A stretch of 64,000 nt of DNA from Bacteroides cellulosilyticus. Its GTDB lineage: Bacteria; Bacteroidota; Bacteroidia; Bacteroidales; Bacteroidaceae. How positions within the stretch are numbered: the first letter of the stretch is position 1; each line of letters opens with the position of its first letter. The notes under the pieces were generated by a model. That model was not told where the DNA came from. It saw only the letters and a program-made list of their open reading frames with translations, and did no database searches. A program made the position numbers and the translations under genes. Positions 8,136-17,730 of the stretch are shown here, piece after piece. Location of the stretch: positions 4,960,501 to 5,024,500 of the forward strand of contig NZ_CP081903.1 in assembly GCF_020091405.1 (NCBI RefSeq). The letters run 5' to 3'.

Positions 8136-11100
8136 CTTCCCCCTCTCTTTTCTTTTGCTTTTGCTGCCGCCTGGGTAGCAGTGGTTTCAGTTTCTTCGGT
8201 TTGTTCTTCGGTGTTCTTTTCCGCTTCCTTTTGTTCCATTTCCCGTCTCAGTCTTTTCAACCTCCATTTATTCCAGAACATAAGCTCTTTCCATCGGTTG
8301 AAGTCCTTCTTGAAAATGATACCGATGCCTTGCGTTGTCAGATTGGTCCTTGTGTAATAGCGGTCGTTCGTCTCATTATACGCTTTCAGTCGGATATCTC
8401 CGCTACGGTTCACAAGCCATTCTGCTTCAAAGTCACCTACAAAGTTTGTATTTGCCATCGGATTGTCGCGGTATCCGAAGTTACCATTGATAAGCAGACG
8501 ATTGTTCAGTAATTGCCCCGATAGCATTCCTTCGAATTCCATATCCGTCCAGCCTTTTTCTCCAGTGCTGAGGTTGGTACCTATATTCCAGTTGTTACTA
8601 TTAATAATGTTGGAAAGTGCATTATTTAGTTGTCCCGAAAGGGTGGATGAAAGCACAGAAGTCATCATATTCGAGTTTTGTGTGGCATCTACATTCTCGG
8701 GTGTATAGAATTTGCCGATACCTAACAGATAGAGAATCTGCATATTCATTTGTTCGTCCGTTGAAATGTAGTTACGGATAAGGGCTTGCACTTCATCCCG
8801 TTCATTAGGCACTTCCAGACTTAATTTGATGTCAGGAGAAGTTAGTTGTCCCGTCAGGTTCATGATACAGTTTACACGGATACTCGTTGGAATTCCGTAG
8901 TTGCTTACATTCGGTACCAAGTCATTCAAGGATGCGGAATTCACCATATAACTTGCTTGGATATCCATGGTGGCATCCAACGGAGGACCGTTGAAACTGA
9001 TAGTACTTCCATCTTTGATGGTAAAGTCCTTGCGTATTACCTCTTGCAGGCTGAATTTATAAACTCCCTGACTGATACGATAATTACCGAACATCTTCAC
9101 ATCGTCAGCCTTGTTATAAAATTCCGTGCGGATATTTCCGGATCCTCGTCCACTGATGTAATCACCGGCGATGGGATCCATCACTATCTTCATGCTTGCA
9201 TCCGGTGTCGCTTCTACAAGCAGGTTCAGGCGGATATCCGTGTCACTTTCTTCCTCCTGCTGTATCTCCTGTTGCGCCAGTTCATAGTCGGAAATCAGAT
9301 TGATAGAATCCAGCACAGCCCGGCGCGGTGTCTTGTCCACGAATTTGATGAATTGGTTGCTGGCGGCTGAAGATACATTATCCTTTATATATACGAAGTT
9401 GGTATTCCGGTTGGTCGTCATGGCTACATCGATATTGACTCCATCCCTTGCGTTACCTGCTATCAGGGCATTCCCCGTTCCGTATACCGTTCCATAAAAA
9501 GGAAAATCCAGTGACTCCTTCGTATTCATTACCAGCATGTTGTTCACTCCAAACTGGAAATGGTATTCCAGGTTCTTGAAGTGCTCATAATGCAGATAAC
9601 CGTCTACATGTCCTTGATTGCCTTGTGTATCGAATATCCGGTTATCTTGGAAAGTCAGCCCATTCGGTTCTATACGAATACTGTCTTTTATAAAGAAAGT
9701 GGTATTCAGTACGTCTACCTTCATGGAAGCATTGCCAAGTACGCGCCCTTCCATGGTGAGCCCTTTGAATTTGCCATAGAAATGTACGTGACCGCTGGCA
9801 CGTCCGTTAAATTCAGGTGTGATACTGCTCATGTAGTGTTCTATGAACTTTAGATTGGTGTTGTCAGCTTCAATCTGTAAGTCAAGCGCACTTTTAGGTT
9901 TTATGGGATATATGTAGCCATATACATGACTTTTGGCTGTATCTTTTTCATGGATATGGGCATCGAGATAGATGCCTTCTACTTCATGATGCCATTCTCC
10001 GTGAATGTTGGCATCGCCCAATAAACCGTCATTTAGTCCAAGGCCCCGGATGAAAAGGTCAGTATACATAACAGGCTTCTCCAATACTCCGCTGGCATAG
10101 GCAGGACCAGTAGCTTCTCCTTTAAAATTCACTCCAAGGTCGGCAATATCAAATACGTAGCCTATATTGATATCTTTTAAATCCAGGCGTACCGTATCCT
10201 GAGGTTGTTTTGAGATAGTTCCGTTGATGCGCAGGTATCGGTCTTTATGGCTGAAATAAAAATCGTCTATATATATCTTTCCGGAGTCGATTACCACTTT
10301 TGACGGATGTATTTCCCATAAAGTGTCATTCAGGATAATATCCGTTTTTTGAACATCGACGACAGTTTTCAAAGCCGGAATACTCTTGTTTGAGCGGGAA
10401 CGCTTTTTGCTCTGATCCTCAGCTTGTGTGCGGATGAAATGTGTAGCAGCAGCTAATTTGCCACTATATGTGACAGCGCTACTGTTTCCCCAATTCAAAG
10501 AGGTCTGAATAAGGTCATCTTTGGCTTGTGCATCTAACGATACGTTGATGGAACCTTCCGGTTTGCGATTGCTGAATCGTACACGTGCATGAAATTTATC
10601 ACCGGGATTCTCACACAAGATCATACCCGATTCAAGGAACTTGTCTCCATAGCGCAGACGCGGGAAATATCCTTCTACTCGCAGGCGCTGTGCTTTGTCA
10701 TTAAAGTATCCTTTTAGGGTAGAATGTGTATAGACCTTAACCGGAATATTAAAAATGGTGGAGAATAAATCCGTATTAAAGATATTTATGTCGAAATGGA
10801 AGTTATTCTCACTTTCTATAGGGGTTTTGTCCGGCAATATTAGAGCAGGAATATATCTTCGCATGATGTTCAGTACACTGGCGGGCAGTGTACGATAGGA
10901 ATAATCTCCTTCAATACTTGCATTCAGGAAATTAGAGGCTATTTTTAATTGTTTATGCGATTCGTCTTCCCGGGTGGCGGTTATTTTTAAGTTGTCCAGA
11001 AAATAGTTTCTATCGGGTGCTGTGAATTGCAGGCTGTCAATATTGATCTCTCCATTCATTTCATCGATGGAACCACCGGTGAAATCAGCCGTTAACTGAA

Positions 11101-12841
11101 TAGAAACTGCCGTATCTTCATATTTAGGTGTCAGGTGAAGCTCGTGGGGGCGTACATTACGGATATCGGCATGGAAATTAAAAGTCGGTACACGGCTGGC
11201 TGTATTAATGCTACCATTTAGCAGAACAGAACCGTTTTCGTCATCCAATGCTACCTTTCCGTTGAAACCGCCTTGTTTATATTCTCCGTCGAGTGTGATG
11301 TTCTCATAGTTATAATCACTATAGTCGATGGAAGCGATTAATCCCTTCATTATTATGGAAGGATATTGCTTTTCGTAGTGGCTGCCTTCGACTTTGAGAT
11401 TGAATGTGACCTTTCCTAACTGGTCGTTTGCCAGCATATTGCCTAATTCAAACTCTTCTGTCTTTACTGCACCCGAATAAGAAAAATAACCTTTTTCTTT
11501 ATTTGAACTTAATTTTAAGTCGGTCTTGATAGAACCTATATCGGTACGCACCAGACCATAAGTTACAATATCTGTGAAATATCCCGAGACTTCCCCATTA
11601 AACGAGATGGTGCCTAAGCGTTGCAGTACCGGAGGAACACCTTCGTAGTTCTTACTTAAATTGCGAACGAAAAATGCAATGCCTTCCGGATCAGCATATA
11701 AACTGGAAAGGTTGCCGAATACGAATGCATCCTGAGGATGCGACAGGTCTTGCAAAGAAACATCTCCCCTTAAATGAAAATGTTGGTTTCCTGTAATCGA
11801 CAAATGAGGACAATTCAACTGATTGATAGTACCGTTAGCTTCCAAAGCCACTTGCAAATTTTCCTTGAAAGGGGAAAAGGCCGGAACAAAGGGGGCGAGG
11901 TCACAAAGAGTAATGTCCGAAGGCAATATCCGCAAGGAAAAGCGTACATCATTGGTAAAGTTTCTAAAAGCTCCCAAACTGTCATACTCCATACGGATGG
12001 TATCCATTGCAAGCGAAGTATTCGGCAAATCAATCGCGAAGTTCTCAATGCTCATCTTCTGATTGTTTGCTACAATCTTGAGACTTAGTTTTTTTAACTC
12101 AAAACCGGAATTTTCTTCTTCAATGCTCAGGCGCTTCACTGCTGCATTGACAGAGTCATTTTGGAGCGCTTTCAACGAGATATTGGCGATGATGTTTCGT
12201 AGCTGTATATGCTGTGCATTGAATTTTCCGGGCGTCTCTTCTGCCGACAATACGTTATAAGACATCTTACCGCGTCGTATCAGTAACGAGTTGATACGTA
12301 TGTCCAGATTACTTTCCTTTTTGATGGTATCTTTAGAGGCAAATGCATCGAGTACGAACTGGAAGTTAGGTATGTCTTCCGGTGTCTTTTTTTCCAGGTT
12401 GATGTTGAAGCCGAATAACTGTACGTTACTGATCGATACTTTGCCCTTGAACAAGGGAAGTATATCGAATTTTGCAGAAAGGCGGGATACTTTTAGCATT
12501 TCCTTGCCTGACTGGTCGTTTAACAATAAATCGTCAATAATAATGCGGTTCAGTAGTCCCATATTGATCCGCCCGATGGTTAGTTGTGTACCCAGTACAT
12601 TAGCCAGTTCGTTCGCAACGAGCACAGATATTTGTCGCTGAACGTAAGGAATGTTCAACAACAATATAGTCCCGATATACAAACTAAGTATAATACCGAG
12701 CACCCAGCGAACTGTCTTCTTTAACTTTCTGATAGGCGGTTTGTTTGAATTAGCCAACAAAAATATGAAATAATACGTTATCAATCCTACTTTTATCACT
12801 ACTTTTGCAGCGTTTAAACGTAAATAACGATATGAGTACAA
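8132..12841 (-). CDS. tamB: Translocation and assembly module protein TamB
   Basis: About 1540-1569 residues, one of the longest genes here. An N-terminal membrane anchor (WVLGIILSLYIGTILLLNIP) is followed by a very long periplasmic repeat region of beta strands and, in the last third, the conserved TamB (DUF490) domain with ISQGVYKFSLQEVIRKDF and RNYISTDEQMNMQILYLLGI. TamB-type proteins bridge inner and outer membranes and help outer-membrane assembly or lipid transport. The only in-frame ATG before the anchor is at 12841, which overlaps the start of divergent tsaD. A TTG at 12760 or 12757 is a more natural start. The tail is rich in Glu, Thr and Ala. Confidence 0.9.
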   Translation of the reverse strand: MYSYRYLRLNAAKVVIKVGLITYYFIFLLANSNKPPIRKLKKTVRWVLGIILSLYIGTILLLNIPYVQRQISVLVANELANVLGTQLTIGRINMGLLNRIIIDDLLLNDQSGKEMLKVSRLSAKFDILPLFKGKVSISNVQLFGFNINLEKKTPEDIPNFQFVLDAFASKDTIKKESNLDIRINSLLIRRGKMSYNVLSAEETPGKFNAQHIQLRNIIANISLKALQNDSVNAAVKRLSIEEENSGFELKKLSLKIVANNQKMSIENFAIDLPNTSLAMDTIRMEYDSLGAFRNFTNDVRFSLRILPSDITLCDLAPFVPAFSPFKENLQVALEANGTINQLNCPHLSITGNQHFHLRGDVSLQDLSHPQDAFVFGNLSSLYADPEGIAFFVRNLSKNYEGVPPVLQRLGTISFNGEVSGYFTDIVTYGLVRTDIGSIKTDLKLSSNKEKGYFSYSGAVKTEEFELGNMLANDQLGKVTFNLKVEGSHYEKQYPSIIMKGLIASIDYSDYNYENITLDGEYKQGGFNGKVALDDENGSVLLNGSINTASRVPTFNFHADIRNVRPHELHLTPKYEDTAVSIQLTADFTGGSIDEMNGEINIDSLQFTAPDRNYFLDNLKITATREDESHKQLKIASNFLNASIEGDYSYRTLPASVLNIMRRYIPALILPDKTPIESENNFHFDINIFNTDLFSTIFNIPVKVYTHSTLKGYFNDKAQRLRVEGYFPRLRYGDKFLESGMILCENPGDKFHARVRFSNRKPEGSINVSLDAQAKDDLIQTSLNWGNSSAVTYSGKLAAATHFIRTQAEDQSKKRSRSNKSIPALKTVVDVQKTDIILNDTLWEIHPSKVVIDSGKIYIDDFYFSHKDRYLRINGTISKQPQDTVRLDLKDINIGYVFDIADLGVNFKGEATGPAYASGVLEKPVMYTDLFIRGLGLNDGLLGDANIHGEWHHEVEGIYLDAHIHEKDTAKSHVYGYIYPIKPKSALDLQIEADNTNLKFIEHYMSSITPEFNGRASGHVHFYGKFKGLTMEGRVLGNASMKVDVLNTTFFIKDSIRIEPNGLTFQDNRIFDTQGNQGHVDGYLHYEHFKNLEYHFQFGVNNMLVMNTKESLDFPFYGTVYGTGNALIAGNARDGVNIDVAMTTNRNTNFVYIKDNVSSAASNQFIKFVDKTPRRAVLDSINLISDYELAQQEIQQEEESDTDIRLNLLVEATPDASMKIVMDPIAGDYISGRGSGNIRTEFYNKADDVKMFGNYRISQGVYKFSLQEVIRKDFTIKDGSTISFNGPPLDATMDIQASYMVNSASLNDLVPNVSNYGIPTSIRVNCIMNLTGQLTSPDIKLSLEVPNERDEVQALIRNYISTDEQMNMQILYLLGIGKFYTPENVDATQNSNMMTSVLSSTLSGQLNNALSNIINSNNWNIGTNLSTGEKGWTDMEFEGMLSGQLLNNRLLINGNFGYRDNPMANTNFVGDFEAEWLVNRSGDIRLKAYNETNDRYYTRTNLTTQGIGIIFKKDFNRWKELMFWNKWRLKRLRREMEQKEAEKNTEEQTEETETTATQAAAKAKEKRGGS
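12800..12807 (+). promoter_or_regulatory. -7 box for tsaD
   Basis: TACTTTTG lies 24 bp upstream of the ATG at 12832. A start near 12814 would exclude the upstream in-frame ATG at 12805, supporting 12832. No clear -33 TTG is seen at the usual distance. Confidence 0.5.
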
Positions 12842-13854
12842 TAATTTTAGGAATAGAAAGCTCTTGTGACGACACCTCTGCTGCCGTCATCAAAGATGGG
12901 TATCTGCTATCGAATGTCGTTTCCAGTCAGGCGGTGCACGAGGCCTATGGCGGTGTGGTTCCCGAATTAGCTTCACGTGCACATCAGCAAAACATCGTTC
13001 CAGTGGTTCATGAAGCATTAAAACGTGCCGGAGTAACTAAAGAAGAATTGAGTGCGGTGGCGTTTACAAGAGGACCGGGATTGATGGGTTCTTTGTTGGT
13101 AGGCGTGTCGTTTGCCAAAGGCTTTGCCCGTTCCTTAGGTGTCCCAATGATTGATGTTAATCACTTGACTGGTCATGTGTTAGCTCATTTTATTAAAGCA
13201 GAAGGTGAGGATGCTATTCAGCCTGAATTTCCTTTCCTTTGCTTGCTTGTATCAGGGGGAAATTCACAGATTATCCTGGTGAAGGCATACAATGACATGG
13301 AGATTTTGGGTCAGACAATTGATGATGCTGCAGGGGAAGCTATTGATAAGTGTTCGAAAGTGATGGGGCTTGGGTATCCCGGTGGTCCGATTATCGATAA
13401 ACTGGCTCGCCAGGGCAATCCGAAGGCTTTTACTTTCAGTAAACCTCATATTCCCGGATTAGATTATAGTTTCAGTGGTTTGAAAACCTCATTTTTGTAT
13501 TCTTTACGTGATTGGATGAAGGAAGATCCTGATTTCATCGAACATCATAAGGTTGATCTGGCTGCTTCACTCGAAGCTACTGTTGTAGATATTCTGATGG
13601 ACAAACTTCGTAAGGCTGCAAAGGAATATAAGATTAAGCAAGTAGCCGTGGCTGGTGGGGTTTCTGCTAATAACGGCCTGCGTAATGCTTTCCGTGAACA
13701 TGCTGAAAAGTATGGATGGAAGATATTTATCCCTAAATTCAGCTATACAACAGATAATGCTGCCATGATTGCCATTACCGGTTATTTTAAATATCAGGAT
13801 AAGGATTTCTGTTCGATAGATGCGCCGGCTTATTCGCGTGTCACATTGAAGTGA
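12832..13854 (+). CDS. tsaD: tRNA N6-adenosine threonylcarbamoyltransferase TsaD
   Basis: 340 residues from the ATG at 12832. It transfers threonylcarbamoyl to A37 of ANN-decoding tRNAs, with TsaB, TsaC and TsaE. The family start ILGIESSCDDTSAAV is present. The metal-binding histidines are His111 and His115 (NHLTGHVLAHF), followed by LLVSGGNSQIIL and the C-terminal VAGGVSANNGLR and YTTDNAAMIA. An upstream in-frame ATG at 12805 would precede the predicted transcription start, so I did not use it. The gene stands alone, head-to-head with tamB. Confidence 0.97.
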   Translation: MSTIILGIESSCDDTSAAVIKDGYLLSNVVSSQAVHEAYGGVVPELASRAHQQNIVPVVHEALKRAGVTKEELSAVAFTRGPGLMGSLLVGVSFAKGFARSLGVPMIDVNHLTGHVLAHFIKAEGEDAIQPEFPFLCLLVSGGNSQIILVKAYNDMEILGQTIDDAAGEAIDKCSKVMGLGYPGGPIIDKLARQGNPKAFTFSKPHIPGLDYSFSGLKTSFLYSLRDWMKEDPDFIEHHKVDLAASLEATVVDILMDKLRKAAKEYKIKQVAVAGGVSANNGLRNAFREHAEKYGWKIFIPKFSYTTDNAAMIAITGYFKYQDKDFCSIDAPAYSRVTLK

Positions 13855-13904
13855 AAGGAGTTTTAGAACATTTCTTTGTCCGCACCGCACTCGGTTCGTG
13901 TCTG

Positions 13905-13960
13905 GGCCGTACCTGCTCCGTATCTGCTCCAAAGCTATAGATACGGAGCAAATACGGTCC
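13905..13960. repeat. Long imperfect hairpin between tsaD and pncC
   Basis: GCTCCGTATCT (13915-13925) pairs with AGATACGGAGC (13939-13949). The stem extends after a 3-nt bulge on each side through ggccgta (13905-13911) and tacggtcc (13953-13960). The segment is GC-rich compared with its surroundings and lacks a T-run, so it resembles a palindromic repeat element more than a terminator. Confidence 0.55.
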
Positions 13961-14027
13961 GGATACGGGCCTGGTAATATCAGCAGGAAAAATAGAACAA
14001 AAATATAAATTATATATAATAAGGTAT

Positions 14028-14495
14028 ATGAAACTGGAAGAAGAGGTCGGGGAATTACTAAAATCGAAGAATTTATCCCTTTCCACCGCAGAAAGTTGTA
14101 CAGGAGGAGGTGTTGCTGCTTTAGTGACTTCTGTTCCGGGAAGTTCGGAATACTTCAATGGGGGAATTGTGGCTTATTCCAATGAGGTAAAGATATCTCT
14201 GCTTCATGTTTCTGCTGAAACATTGGAAAGGCATGGAGCCGTCAGTCAGGAAACAGTGATTGAAATGGTGAAAGGTGCGATGAAAGCATTGAAAACGGAT
14301 TGTGCTGTTGCCACATCCGGGATCGCCGGCCCGGGAGGAGGTACATCTGAAAAACCTGTCGGAACAGTGTGGATTGCGGCTGCCTATAAAAATGAAATTG
14401 TAACTTTCAAACAAAAGGGGGATGACGGAAGAGCCAGGAATGTGCAAAATGCTATCCAGAATGCTTTAAAGATGCTCCATATATGCTTAAAATGA
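14028..14495 (+). CDS. pncC: Nicotinamide-nucleotide amidase (CinA C-terminal domain)
   Basis: 155 residues forming the CinA-C domain alone. It hydrolyses NMN to nicotinate mononucleotide and ammonia, recycling pyridine nucleotides. Characteristic motifs are [20 protein letters not shown] with the catalytic Ser, [14 protein letters not shown], and [20 protein letters not shown]. The longer N-terminal CinA domain is absent, which is common. It lies about 170 bp after tsaD, with the hairpin at 13905-13960 in between. Confidence 0.93.
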   Translation: MKLEEEVGELLKSKNLSLSTAESCTGGGVAALVTSVPGSSEYFNGGIVAYSNEVKISLLHVSAETLERHGAVSQETVIEMVKGAMKALKTDCAVATSGIAGPGGGTSEKPVGTVWIAAAYKNEIVTFKQKGDDGRARNVQNAIQNALKMLHICLK

Positions 14496-14536
14496 AGAAA
14501 AAATGCTATCAGACAGTGAATTATTTTATGAAAAAC

Positions 14537-14567
14537 TTGTTTGGTATCGATAAAAGTACTTACTTTG
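14537..14567 (+). promoter_or_regulatory. Promoter of the rpmB-rpmG operon
   Basis: TTG (14537-14539), a 20-bp spacer and TTACTTTG (14560-14567) fit the Bacteroides -33/-7 form. The leader to rpmB is about 45 nt. Confidence 0.6.
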
Positions 14568-14616
14568 CGCTCTGTTTGAAATAAGTATAGATAAAAACTA
14601 TAAAAATAAGATAGAA

Positions 14617-14877
14617 ATGTCGAAGATTTGTCAAATTACCGGAAAGAAAGCCATGATTGGCAACAATGTTTCACACTCAAAGAGAAGAACTAAGAGAACC
14701 TTTGATTTGAACTTGTTTAACAAGAAGTTCTACTATGTAGAGCAAGATTGCTGGATCAGCCTTAGCATTTGTGCTAACGGTCTGCGTATTATTAATAAGA
14801 AAGGACTGGACGCTGCTTTGAACGATGCAGTAGCAAAAGGTTATTGTGATTGGAAAAGCATTAAAGTAATTGGCTAA
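14617..14877 (+). CDS. rpmB: 50S ribosomal protein L28 (bL28)
   Basis: 86 residues with the family sequence [20 protein letters not shown] and [17 protein letters not shown]. It is a small basic protein of the large subunit near the exit-site region. The gene opens a three-gene ribosomal cluster with rpmG 21 bp downstream and the DUF4295 gene after that. Confidence 0.97.
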   Translation: MSKICQITGKKAMIGNNVSHSKRRTKRTFDLNLFNKKFYYVEQDCWISLSICANGLRIINKKGLDAALNDAVAKGYCDWKSIKVIG

Positions 14878-14898
14878 AAGTAGAGGAGAATACTGATT

Positions 14899-15087
14899 AT
14901 GGCAAAGAAAGCAAAAGGTAACAGAGTACAGGTGATTCTGGAATGCACAGAACACAAAGATAGTGGTATGCCGGGAACCTCTCGTTATATCACTACAAAA
15001 AACAGAAAGAATACAACTGAAAGATTGGAATTGAAGAAATACAACCCGATCCTGAAGAGAGTAACAGTACATAAAGAAATTAAATAA
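14899..15087 (+). CDS. rpmG: 50S ribosomal protein L33 (bL33)
   Basis: 62 residues: [20 protein letters not shown] followed by [20 protein letters not shown]. It has a single Cys and so is the zinc-free (C-minus) form of bL33. It lies between rpmB and the 52-codon DUF4295 gene with short gaps, consistent with one transcript. Confidence 0.97.
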   Translation: MAKKAKGNRVQVILECTEHKDSGMPGTSRYITTKNRKNTTERLELKKYNPILKRVTVHKEIK

Positions 15088-15100
15088 TAAGGTATAACCC

Positions 15101-15259
15101 ATGGCAAAGAAAACTGTAGCAAGTTTGCACGAAGGTTCTAAAGAAGGTCGTGCTTATACAAAGGTTATCAAGATGGTTAAGTCACCCAAAACTGGTGCTT
15201 ACACTTTTGATGAACAGATGGTATTGAACGAAAAAGTGCAAGACTTTTTCAAGAAATAA
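15101..15259 (+). CDS. DUF4295 family small ribosome-associated protein
   Basis: A 52-codon ORF: MAKKTVASLHEGSKEGRAYT, then KVIKMVKSPKTGAYTFDEQM and a Phe-Lys tail. It starts 13 bp after the rpmG stop. The composition is lysine-rich and the position behind rpmB-rpmG is characteristic of the Bacteroidota-specific DUF4295 family. From memory, proteins of this family have been assigned as a Bacteroidota large-subunit ribosomal protein (bL38), but I cannot verify that here. A terminator follows at 15289. Confidence 0.9.
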   Translation: MAKKTVASLHEGSKEGRAYTKVIKMVKSPKTGAYTFDEQMVLNEKVQDFFKK

Positions 15260-15288
15260 GATAGTCCGTCGAAAGACGTTTGAATATA

Positions 15289-15326
15289 AAATCCTCTTAT
15301 CGTATTCCGATAAGGGGATTTTTTTT
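15289..15326 (+). terminator. Terminator of the rpmB-rpmG-DUF4295 operon
   Basis: A stem AATCCTCTTATCG / CGATAAGGGGATT with a short loop is followed directly by a run of eight T. Confidence 0.85.
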
Positions 15327-15359
15327 GTACTTTATCCCTGTACTTTCATTACTTTGTTA

Positions 15360-15367
15360 TATCTTTG
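15360..15367 (+). promoter_or_regulatory. -7 box for ftsY-rimO
   Basis: TATCTTTG lies 32 bp upstream of the ftsY ATG (15399), directly after the preceding terminator. No clear -33 TTG is seen at the expected distance. Confidence 0.45.
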
Positions 15368-15398
15368 TGGCATAATGTATTGTATTAATAGATAGAAT

Positions 15399-16358
15399 AT
15401 GGGATTTTTTAGTTTTTTCTCAAAAGATAAAAAGGAAACATTAGATAAAGGATTATCTAAGACAAAGGAAAGTGTGTTCGGAAAAATTGCCCGTGCTGTG
15501 GCAGGAAAGTCGAAAGTGGATGATGAAGTGCTTGATAATCTGGAAGAGGTGTTGATAACATCGGATGTAGGCGTGGAAACGACATTGAATATTATTCAAC
15601 GTATAGAGAAACGCGCTGCGTTAGAGAAATATATGAATGCGCAAGAATTGAACACCATTTTGCGCGATGAAATCGCTGCCTTATTGACGGAAAATAATTC
15701 AGATGATGTGGATGACTTTGAAGCTCCGATTGAGAAGAAACCTTACGTTATTATGGTAGTGGGAGTGAATGGAGTCGGTAAAACGACTACTATTGGTAAA
15801 TTGGCTTATCAATTTAAAAAAGCTGGTAAAAGTGTTTATCTGGGTGCTGCGGATACTTTCCGTGCGGCAGCTGTCGAACAATTGGATATTTGGGGAAGTC
15901 GTGTAGGAGTACCTGTAATCAAACAGAAAATGGGCGCTGATCCAGCTTCTGTGGCTTATGATACTTTGAATTCTGCTGTTGCTAATAATGCCGATGTGGT
16001 AATCATTGATACTGCCGGACGTCTTCATAATAAAGTTGGCTTGATGAACGAGTTGACTAAGATTAAGAATGTAATGAAGAAAGTGGTTCCTGATGCTCCT
16101 AATGAAGTTTTGCTGGTTTTGGACGGTTCCACCGGACAAAATGCATTTGAGCAGGCTAAACAGTTCACATTGGCTACGGAAGTGACTGCGATGGCTATTA
16201 CTAAATTAGATGGCACTGCGAAAGGGGGAGTTGTTATTGGCATTTCCGATCAGTTCAAAATACCGGTAAAATACATTGGTCTGGGTGAGGGTATGGAAGA
16301 TCTGCAGGTGTTCCGTAAGAAAGAATTTGTTGATTCATTGTTTGGAGAGAATGCATGA
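15399..16358 (+). CDS. ftsY: Signal recognition particle receptor FtsY
   Basis: 319 residues consisting of the N and G domains without the long acidic A domain. It docks SRP-ribosome complexes at the inner membrane using GTP. The G1 loop reads GVNGVGKTTTIGKLA; the downstream motifs DTFRAAAVEQL, DTAGRL and TKLDGTAKGG are all present. The N-terminus MGFFSFFSKDKKE is short and amphipathic, as needed for membrane contact. Its stop overlaps the rimO start (ATGA). Confidence 0.97.
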   Translation: MGFFSFFSKDKKETLDKGLSKTKESVFGKIARAVAGKSKVDDEVLDNLEEVLITSDVGVETTLNIIQRIEKRAALEKYMNAQELNTILRDEIAALLTENNSDDVDDFEAPIEKKPYVIMVVGVNGVGKTTTIGKLAYQFKKAGKSVYLGAADTFRAAAVEQLDIWGSRVGVPVIKQKMGADPASVAYDTLNSAVANNADVVIIDTAGRLHNKVGLMNELTKIKNVMKKVVPDAPNEVLLVLDGSTGQNAFEQAKQFTLATEVTAMAITKLDGTAKGGVVIGISDQFKIPVKYIGLGEGMEDLQVFRKKEFVDSLFGENA

Positions 16359-17653
16359 AGCGGAAAACCATTGATATTATAACGTTAGGATGTTCTAAAA
16401 ACCTAGTGGACTCGGAACATTTGATGCGGCAATTGGAAGAAGCCGGATATCATGTGACTCATGATACGGAAAAGCCTGAGGGAGAAATTGCAGTGATCAA
16501 TACTTGTGGTTTCATCGGTGATGCAAAGGAAGAGTCCATCAATATGATTTTGAAATTTGCACAGGCAAAGGAAGAAGGGGATTTAGAAAAATTATATGTA
16601 ATGGGATGTCTTTCGGAGCGTTATCTGAAAGAATTAGCTATCGAAATTCCACAAGTAGATAAATTTTATGGTAAATTTAACTGGGCGGAGTTGCTGCAGG
16701 ATCTTGGTAAGGCATATCACGAAGAGCTTCATATAGAACGTACACTTACCACTCCTAAGCACTACGCATATCTGAAAATATCAGAAGGTTGTGATCGGAA
16801 GTGTTCGTATTGTGCTATTCCTATTATTACAGGAAGACATGTCTCACGTCCGATGGAAGAGGTCTTGGATGAAGTTCGTTATCTGGTAAGTAAGGGAGTG
16901 AAAGAGTTTCAGGTTATTGCTCAGGAATTGACATATTATGGAGTGGATTTATATAAGAAGCAAATGCTCCCCGAATTAATAGAACGTATTTCTGAAGTCC
17001 CTGGTGTGGAATGGATTCGGCTGCATTATGCTTATCCGGCACATTTTCCTATGGATTTATTCCGGGTCATGCGTGAGCGTCCTAATGTGTGCAAGTATAT
17101 GGATATAGCCCTTCAGCATATCAGTAATCCGATGCTGGAGAAGATGCGGCGACATGTGACTCAGGAAGAAACCTATCATCTGATAGAGCAATTCCGTAAA
17201 GAAGTACCGGGTATTCATCTGCGCACTACTTTGATGGTAGGATATCCGGGAGAAACGGAAGCTGATTTTGAGGAATTAAAAGAGTTTGTTCGTAAGGCTC
17301 GTTTCGATAGAATGGGGGCTTTTACTTATTCCGAAGAAGAAGGTACTTATGCTGCTGCACACTATGAAGATGAAATTCCTCAGGAAGTGAAACAAGCACG
17401 CCTGGATGAGTTGATGTCAATTCAGCAAGGGATTTCGGCAGAACAGAGTGCAGCAAAGGTCGGTCAATGCCTTAAAGTAATTATCGATCGTTTGGAAGGA
17501 GATTATTATATTGGCCGTACGGAATTTGACTCCCCAGAAGTAGATCCGGAAGTTCTGATAGAACAGGGTAAACAGAAATTGCTTATTGGTAACTTTTACC
17601 AGGTAGAGATTATAAATTCCGATGATTTCGACCTTTTTGGACGAGTTATTTAA
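16355..17653 (+). CDS. rimO: Ribosomal protein S12 methylthiotransferase RimO
   Basis: 432 residues. A radical-SAM enzyme that adds a methylthio group to an Asp of ribosomal protein S12. The N-terminal MTTase domain has conserved cysteines in TLGCSKNLVDSEHLM, VINTCGFIGDA and VMGCLSERY for the auxiliary cluster. The radical-SAM motif is CDRKCSYCAIPIITGRHVSR. A TRAM-like domain closes the C-terminus. The length fits the family. It is translationally coupled to ftsY through the ATGA overlap at 16355-16358. Confidence 0.96.
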   Translation: MKRKTIDIITLGCSKNLVDSEHLMRQLEEAGYHVTHDTEKPEGEIAVINTCGFIGDAKEESINMILKFAQAKEEGDLEKLYVMGCLSERYLKELAIEIPQVDKFYGKFNWAELLQDLGKAYHEELHIERTLTTPKHYAYLKISEGCDRKCSYCAIPIITGRHVSRPMEEVLDEVRYLVSKGVKEFQVIAQELTYYGVDLYKKQMLPELIERISEVPGVEWIRLHYAYPAHFPMDLFRVMRERPNVCKYMDIALQHISNPMLEKMRRHVTQEETYHLIEQFRKEVPGIHLRTTLMVGYPGETEADFEELKEFVRKARFDRMGAFTYSEEEGTYAAAHYEDEIPQEVKQARLDELMSIQQGISAEQSAAKVGQCLKVIIDRLEGDYYIGRTEFDSPEVDPEVLIEQGKQKLLIGNFYQVEIINSDDFDLFGRVI

Positions 17654-17730
17654 ATAATTTTCCTGAAGAATTTGTGTATGTGCGGAAGTTTTGCTAATAT
17701 AGCACCGAACTTTATAAAAATAGCTGGATT

